Assembly (NCBI GenBank): GCA_964472545.1
Contig: CAYYNP010000228.1
Coordinates: 1 to 16,552 of the forward strand
Length of the DNA stretch: 16,552 nucleotides
Direction of reading: 5' to 3'
From: CAYYNP01 sp964472545
GTDB lineage: Bacteria; Planctomycetota; Planctomycetia; Pirellulales; Thermoguttaceae
Part shown: piece after piece, positions 14,532-16,552 of the stretch
Layout: every line of letters starts with the position of its first letter
How positions within the stretch are numbered: the stretch's first letter is position 1
The notes under the pieces: model-generated
Database searches by the model: none
What the model saw: the letters and a program-made list of their open reading frames with translations, nothing else
Told to the model about the DNA's origin: nothing
Made by a program: the position numbers and the translations under genes

Positions 14532-15257
14532 CTAGCTCTCTTCCAACAGCCGAGCCACCAGTTCGCGCATCTGATCCTCCATGCCGGGACGATAGCCGGA
14601 CCAGACGCCGCGGACGCAACCTTGGCGGTCGAGCACCAGCGTGGTGGGATAGCCGGCGAAGCCGACGACCTGGCGAACGGCAGCCCGCGTGACGCCGCCG
14701 CGGTCGGTGTAGACGGGCACGTCGATCCGCTGCTGCTTGAGAAAGCCCTCGGTGGCTTGTCGCAGCGACGCCAGGTTTTCCGTGCCGTCTTCCTCACACG
14801 AGACGGCCAGCAACTCAAAGGCGGGGCGGCTGCGGAATTCCCGATAGAGCGCGGCGATGTGGGGCAACTCCTCGCGGCAAGGCGGACACCAGGTTCCCCA
14901 GAAATTCAACAGCACGACCCGGCCGGCCATGTCGCTCAGGGCGACCGTCTTGTCGTTGCCGTCGAGCGGACGCAGCCTCAATTGGGGTAGCTTCTCGCCC
15001 ACGCCGGCTTGTTCGGCCGGGTCGCGCGACTCGAACGGGCGGAACTGGATCAGCACGAAGAAGCAGAGCACCAGCATCGCCAGCACGGTCCAGTTGCTCC
15101 ATTGCGATTTCTGCGTCAGCGCGTCCTTCCGTTGCACGGCGGCCTCTGGCTGCCCAGCAACGCCGGAGGGCTCGGCGGGAGTTTGCTCCGGAGTCTCCTC
15201 TGGAGTTTGCTCCGGGCTGGACGACGGGGTTGGCAACGGGGGTTGTTTGTCCGACAT
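14532..15257 (-). CDS. Membrane-anchored TlpA-like thioredoxin
   Basis: The 241-residue product has a cytoplasmic Pro/Glu/Gln-rich N-terminus with a PEQTPE-type repeat (11-31). One transmembrane helix (about 56-71, TVLAMLVLCFFVLI) follows, and the thioredoxin-fold domain faces outside. The domain carries LNFWGTWCPPCREELP (Cys124, Cys127, the redox-active WCPPC) and the cis-proline segment GYPTTLVLD (Pro204). TlpA/ResA/DsbE-family proteins reduce or oxidise disulfides of exported or cytochrome-related proteins. ATG at 15257 is chosen because GGGAGAG lies 5-6 nt upstream; a GTG at 15272 in frame overlaps that site and is less likely. It diverges from dinB. Confidence 0.92.
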   Translation of the reverse strand: MSDKQPPLPTPSSSPEQTPEETPEQTPAEPSGVAGQPEAAVQRKDALTQKSQWSNWTVLAMLVLCFFVLIQFRPFESRDPAEQAGVGEKLPQLRLRPLDGNDKTVALSDMAGRVVLLNFWGTWCPPCREELPHIAALYREFRSRPAFELLAVSCEEDGTENLASLRQATEGFLKQQRIDVPVYTDRGGVTRAAVRQVVGFAGYPTTLVLDRQGCVRGVWSGYRPGMEDQMRELVARLLEES

Positions 15258-15288
15258 GGCCGACTCTCCCACGGGATTTCTTCGCCGA

Positions 15289-15338
15289 GGCGGTAGCCGT
15301 CTACCGCCGACTCCACCTATAGTATGGGTTACGCAACC
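15289..15338. promoter_or_regulatory. Divergent tlpA-dinB regulatory region with inverted repeats
   Basis: The arms GGCGGTAG (15289-15296) and CTACCGCC (15301-15308) are perfectly complementary around a 4-nt spacer. TATAGT (15318-15323) could be a -10 box for dinB, but no matching -35 is visible and its upstream space is filled by the repeat. A second, weaker palindrome, GGTT-ACGC-AACC, lies at 15327-15338. The layout suggests operator sites for one or both genes. No E. coli-type LexA box (CTGT-N8-ACAG) was found. Confidence 0.4.
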
Positions 15339-15391
15339 GGGTGTAGTCGGCTGGAAACGCCCATCAGAGACACTGCCTTTCTGGGTGGCCC

Positions 15392-16549
15392 GTGATAGTT
15401 CATGTTGACATGGACGCCTTTTATGCGTCCGTCGAGGAGTTGGATCGCCCCGAGTTTGCCTCGCGTCCGGTAATCGTGGGGGGTAGCCCTGATCGTCGTG
15501 GTGTGGTGTCTGCGGCCAACTACATCGCTCGGCAATACGGCGTCCACAGCGCGATGCCCTCGGCCACCGCGCGGCGGAATTGCCCGCACGCGGTCTTTTT
15601 GCGTCCGCGGCTGGACCGCTACGCCGAAGTGTCGCGACAGATTCGCGAGATCTTCCTCAGTTATACGCCGCTGGTCGAACCGCTGGCGCTGGACGAGGCC
15701 TTCTTGGACGTGTCCGGCAGTGTGGGGCTCTTCGGGCCGCCGACCGAGATCGGGCGGAAGATCAAACGGCAGATCGCCGACGAGTTGCATCTGGTGGCGT
15801 CGGTCGGCGTGGCGCCGAACAAGTTCCTGGCCAAGGTGGCCAGCGATCTCGAGAAGCCCGACGGATTCGTGGTGGTTGATCTGGATCGGGTGGGCGAGTT
15901 TCTCGATCCGTTGCAGGTGGGCCGGCTTTGGGGCGTCGGGCGGGTCGGAAACCGTTCGCTTCAAAAACTAGGCGTTCACACCATCGGCCAATTGCGGCGG
16001 CTGCCGGCCGAGGTGCTCCGCGAGCGGTTGGGCAACGCCGGCGAGCATCTCTGGCGGCTCGCCCAGGGGATCGACGATCGCGCGGTCGTGCCCGACCACC
16101 AGGCTAAGTCGATCTCACACGAGACGACGTTCAACGAGGACGTGGCCGACGGCGACGTGTTGCGCAGTTGGCTGCTGGAATTGACCGAGCAGGTGGCGCG
16201 GCGATTGCGGCGTCATCGGCTACGCGGACGTACGGTGCAACTGAAAGTTCGTTTCGCCGATTTTCGCACGCTCACCCGACGCCACACACTGCCGGAACCG
16301 ACCAACGTCACCGACGAACTCAGGCAGGCCGCCGCCGAGTTGCTGCGTACGCGGCTGCCCGAGGGCCATCTGCCGGTTCGGTTGTTGGGCATGGGCGTCA
16401 GTGGGCTCGATGCGTCGCGCCAAACGCAGCGTCAACTCTTCGACGATGAGCAACGCACGCGGCAGAGCCAACTCGACGCGGCTACGGATGCGATTCGGGA
16501 TCGGTATGGGCGCAGCGCGATTGGGCGGGGGAGAGTGGGGGGCGAGTAG
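15392..16549 (+). CDS. dinB: DNA polymerase IV (Y-family translesion polymerase)
   Basis: The 385-residue product is a complete DinB. It starts VIVHVDMDAFYASVE (translated M for the GTG at 15392), with metal-binding Asp6 and steric-gate Tyr11, equivalent to Phe13 of E. coli Pol IV. LALDEAFLDVSG carries the catalytic Asp101/Glu102. SVGVAPNKFLAKVASDLEKPDG and LWGVGRVGNRSLQKLGVHTIGQL are the palm/thumb motifs. A little-finger domain (about 240-345, SISHETTF onwards) follows, with a beta-clamp-like motif QRQLF near 360. The enzyme copies past damaged bases and lacks proofreading. Upstream in-frame codons offer no ATG; GGGTGG before the GTG is a weak ribosome site. SOS control is plausible but not shown. 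Confidence 0.96.
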   Translation: MIVHVDMDAFYASVEELDRPEFASRPVIVGGSPDRRGVVSAANYIARQYGVHSAMPSATARRNCPHAVFLRPRLDRYAEVSRQIREIFLSYTPLVEPLALDEAFLDVSGSVGLFGPPTEIGRKIKRQIADELHLVASVGVAPNKFLAKVASDLEKPDGFVVVDLDRVGEFLDPLQVGRLWGVGRVGNRSLQKLGVHTIGQLRRLPAEVLRERLGNAGEHLWRLAQGIDDRAVVPDHQAKSISHETTFNEDVADGDVLRSWLLELTEQVARRLRRHRLRGRTVQLKVRFADFRTLTRRHTLPEPTNVTDELRQAAAELLRTRLPEGHLPVRLLGMGVSGLDASRQTQRQLFDDEQRTRQSQLDAATDAIRDRYGRSAIGRGRVGGE

Positions 16550-16552
16550 TGG

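Noticed and set aside
1..16552. CRISPR array, phage genes or restriction-modification system
   Set aside because: No regularly spaced short direct repeats, no cas, phage structural, nuclease or methyltransferase gene was seen.

Overview
The window reads as a chromosomal segment of a high-GC planctomycete, probably of the Pirellulales/Lacipirellulaceae kind. The grounds are a LamG-domain secreted protein ending in a PEP-CTERM sorting signal, a single-pass membrane protein carrying a squalene-cyclase-like repeat barrel, a DUF2961/GH172 glycosidase, a Tat-exported metallophosphatase, weak Shine-Dalgarno signals and many loosely packed monocistronic genes. This assignment is inference; no marker gene for taxonomy other than the tmRNA is present.

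Layout. 1-1849: 3' part of a prenyltransferase/squalene-oxidase-repeat membrane protein. 1946-2456: a GC hairpin, a TATAAT box, a complete one-piece tmRNA gene (ssrA, 2056-2415, predicted tag AKPSFAMAA) and its intrinsic terminator. 2457-2907: about 450 bp without a gene. 2908-3828: LamG/PEP-CTERM protein, whose end overlaps the end of the convergent alpha/beta hydrolase (3767-4621, minus). 4813-6834: secreted GH172-type protein, divergent from the hydrolase. 6835-7164: intergenic, holding an assembly gap and the first copy of a long perfect inverted repeat. 7165-8727: polysaccharide flippase-like membrane protein. 8844-9641: orphan gene with its own sigma70-like promoter. 9792-11741: YgiQ-type radical SAM protein. 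11787-13402: a promoter and a three-gene cluster of small proteins (unknown, SUFU-like, two-helix membrane protein). 13469-14374 (minus): Tat-dependent metallophosphoesterase. 14440-14515: second copy of the inverted repeat. 14532-15257 (minus): membrane-anchored TlpA-like thioredoxin. 15392-16549 (plus): DNA polymerase IV (dinB), divergent from tlpA.

The genes do not form one pathway. Cell-envelope and export themes recur (PEP-CTERM protein, GH172 enzyme, flippase, Tat phosphatase, anchored thioredoxin), alongside housekeeping functions (trans-translation, translesion synthesis). The most notable non-genic structure is the dispersed inverted repeat: two intergenic copies have identical 31-base arms but linkers of 33 and 10 nt, and each arm can itself fold into a small hairpin, which is the architecture of a paired REP (BIME-like) element. 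The assembly gap lies next to the first copy and looks like a sequencing failure at that hairpin. The most interesting accessory gene set is the small operon with the SUFU-like protein.
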